This document shows, piece after piece, positions 51,487 through 53,615 of a DNA stretch of 53,615 nt. The notes under the pieces were generated by a model. The model was not told the origin of the DNA, searched no databases, and saw only the letters and a program-made list of their open reading frames with translations. Source of the stretch: Oehlia diaphana (lineage: Eukaryota; Glomeromycota; Glomeromycetes; Glomerales; Glomeraceae); NCBI GenBank assembly GCA_003833135.1, contig QZLH01000510.1, positions 28,161 to 81,775 of the forward strand, read 5' to 3'. The number at the start of each line of letters is the position of its first letter. The stretch's first letter is position 1. The position numbers were made by a program, and so were the translations under genes.

Positions 51487-53293
51487 ATATATATAGATAT
51501 ATACACTTTATTATTAATTTTGTGTAATTCTTTAAATTTGATCATATAAAGGCTTTATATAGCAGATTATGTCCACCTAAAAATGGAGTTCGTAGTTTCG
51601 CACCTGTTATGCTTAAAAGATTACACAAACTTGGTATTAATAAAACAAATCCTGACGACTTAACCTCGGAAGAAATTCAAACATTAGTCAGGTTGGATAT
51701 TGATCCTGACACAATAACATGGTAAATTTTTATCATTCAGTTGATTTTTTTTTTGCAAACTTATAGAAGCAATATTATTAACAAAAATAATTAATAAAAA
51801 TATAGGCAAAGAGTTATTGATACAAGTGATAGATTTTTACGTAAAATTACAATAGGACAAAGTCCAACAGAAAAAGATCAAACGAGAGTAACGGGATTTG
51901 ATATAGCAGTAGCATCAGAATGTATGGCAGTTCTAGCTTTAAGTACATCATTAGCAGACATGAGAGAAAGATTAGGTAGAATGGTAATAGCCAGTAGTTT
52001 TGACAGGGGAGAAGGCATAAAATCTATAACAGCTGATGATTTAGGTGTAGGAGGAGCATTAACGGTATTGATGAAAGATGCTATAAAACCTAATCTTATG
52101 CAAACTCTTGAAGGTACTCCTGTATTTGTACATGCTGGGCCTTTTGCTAATATTGCTCATGGTAATAATTCTATATTAGCGGATAAAATTGCTTTAAAAT
52201 TGGTTGGAATTGAGGAGGGAGAAGAGAAGGAGAAATGTGGTTATGTTGTTACTGAAGCCGGATTCGGTGCCGATATTGGAATGGAAAAATTTTTCAATAT
52301 TAAATGTAGAACATCTGAATTAGTGCCTGATGCTGTTGTCCTCGTTGCTACTGTAAGAGCTCTTAAAATGCATGGAGGTGGTCCTGAGGTGAGTTTAATA
52401 ATAATGAGATTTGTGAGATTTTTTCAATGAACTTATTCATTTGGATATTAATTTAGGTTGTACCTGGTAAACCATTACCTGAAGTTTATATAAAAGAAAA
52501 TCTTGAAATGCTAGAAAAGGGTTGCGAAAATCTTGTTAAACATATTCAAAACGCAAAGATGTTTGGATTACCAGTTATAGTAGCAATAAATCATTTTATT
52601 ACGGATAGTATAGCTGAAACAGAATTAATCCGTAAAAAAGCCATAGAAGCTGGAGCTAATGATGCTATACCTTCTTCACATTGGGAATTCGGAGGCAAAG
52701 GCGCATTAGAATTAGCTAAATCTATAGTAAAAGTTACTAGTTCAAGTACTAAGGATAGCAAAGAAGAATTTAAATTTTTATACAATTTAGATAGATCTAT
52801 TGAAGAAAAGATTGAAATTATTGCTAAGAAAATGTATGGAGCTGCTGGAATTCAATTAAGTGATAAAGCCCAAGAAAAAATTCAAAGCTATACAAATCAG
52901 GTAATACGTTGTAACCTTCTCTTTAATATTAATTTCGTGCTAATTTTAATTAACTTTTTTTTTATAGGGATTCGACAAATTACCCATATGTATGGCGAAG
53001 ACGCATTTATCGTTATCACATGATCCTAAACTTAAGGGCGTACCAAAAGATTTTGTAGTACCTGTACGTGATATTAGAGCGTCTGTTGGTGCAGGATTTT
53101 TATATCCTTTGTTAGGTGAAATGCAAACTATGCCAGGATTACCAACAGTAAGTTTATCATCAATATTTATTGTCGACGACGACTTGTTAATAAATGTTTT
53201 TTAATGATTTTTTTTTTAAAAAAAATGTAGCGACCTTGTTTTTATGACGTTGATATAGATACTGAAACGGGAAGAGTTTACGGATTATTTTAA
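49091..53293 (+). CDS. ADE3: C1-tetrahydrofolate synthase (trifunctional MTHFD1/ADE3)
   Basis: One polypeptide for methylene-THF dehydrogenase, methenyl-THF cyclohydrolase and formyl-THF synthetase, supplying one-carbon units for purines, Met and thymidylate. About 15 exons, about 960 residues. N-terminal domain: [70 protein letters not shown] and [17 protein letters not shown]-terminal synthetase: [21 protein letters not shown] (ATP loop), [39 protein letters not shown], the intron-spanning [33 protein letters not shown] and the end [13 protein letters not shown]. Two in-frame starts: ATG 49091 adds 28 residues with no acidic side chain (a mitochondrial-type leader), and ATG 49175 ([11 protein letters not shown]) begins the normal cytosolic enzyme. 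Dual targeting is inferred. Confidence 0.95.
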
Positions 53294-53565
53294 TAGTTTA
53301 TAATATCAGACAAAAATATTATTAATTATTTATTTGAAAAATTGTAACAAAAATAAATTATTTATTTAAAGAGTTTATTTACATATATGATTATTGAAAA
53401 AGGTTTGAATTTTTGACCATCTAACCATCTTTCTCCAGATTTAGATATTGTTTTATTCATGTAGTATTAAAAATAAACAATTATTGTTTTCTGTACAAAA
53501 AAAAACTATGCTAAAAAGAATACAGAAAAATACTTTGTAAAATAATACAAAATACACTACAAATC

Positions 53566-53612
<47 letters not shown>

Positions 53613-53615
53613 AAA
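53294..53615. other. Window end, 3' region with long T/A homopolymer
   Basis: Downstream of ADE3. A long T-run followed by a very long A-run fills about 53566-53615, a pattern that recurs elsewhere in the window and may mark an assembly break. No gene is supported. Confidence 0.5.

Noticed and set aside
53371..53466. Short minus-strand peptide MNKTISKSGERWLDGQKF near the window end
   Set aside because: Only about 32 codons, overlaps the ADE3 3' flank and no upstream exon can be joined with confidence.

Overview
The window is nuclear DNA from an AT-rich, intron-dense fungus. The best fit is an arbuscular mycorrhizal fungus of the Rhizophagus type (Glomeromycotina). This rests on composition, many short GT-AG introns (about 60-100 nt), long homopolymer tracts, several transposon-derived repeats and a typically fungal gene set (squalene synthase with a membrane anchor, CENP-N/Chl4, seven-finger Nab2, Srv2/CAP, ALR/MNR2-type CorA). 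The species is inferred; no rDNA marker is present.

Layout, left to right: GC-rich palindromic repeat block (1-270); squalene synthase ERG9 (-); SLC35F/EamA-like transporter (+); COX19 (-); HUS1 clamp subunit (-); empty stretch; CENP-N/Chl4 (+); complex I subunit NDUFA2/B8 (-); exosome RRP40 (+); long disordered RING-H2 E3 ligase (-); intergenic stretch with one possible 58-residue gene (-); adenylyl-cyclase-associated protein CAP (+); class I sirtuin (+); gene-poor 2.8 kb; CorA/Mnr2-type Mg2+ channel (-); gene-poor 3.2 kb with an isolated GC-rich hairpin insert; GAPDH (-); metallophosphoesterase (+); Nab2-like CCCH protein (+); AT-rich repeat zone with a mariner-type foldback MITE; a 4.25 kb Mutator-like (MULE) transposon; subtilisin-like protease (-); FEN1/XPG-family nuclease (-); and C1-tetrahydrofolate synthase MTHFD1/ADE3 (+).

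The host genes are ordinary housekeeping genes with no operon-like logic. Several are head-to-head with short shared promoters: GAPDH/phosphoesterase (245 bp), FEN1-like/MTHFD1 (147 bp) and ERG9/SLC35F (562 bp). Coding models were built by reading exons through GT-AG borders in all cases; outer CDS limits are reported and exon limits are given where I worked them out.

The most interesting structure is at 39.9-44.2 kb. It is a MULE whose right terminal inverted repeat was hit by a foldback MITE (near 9-bp target duplication), which was itself hit by a second foldback MITE (perfect 9-bp target duplication), giving a three-level nest. The MULE transposase carries two in-frame stops and a frameshift, so this copy looks inactive. 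A second candidate novelty is a 93-bp GC-rich, hairpin-forming segment at 29749-29841. It is flanked by 16/17-bp direct repeats in otherwise about 85% AT DNA and looks like a retroposed small structured RNA or very short SINE.
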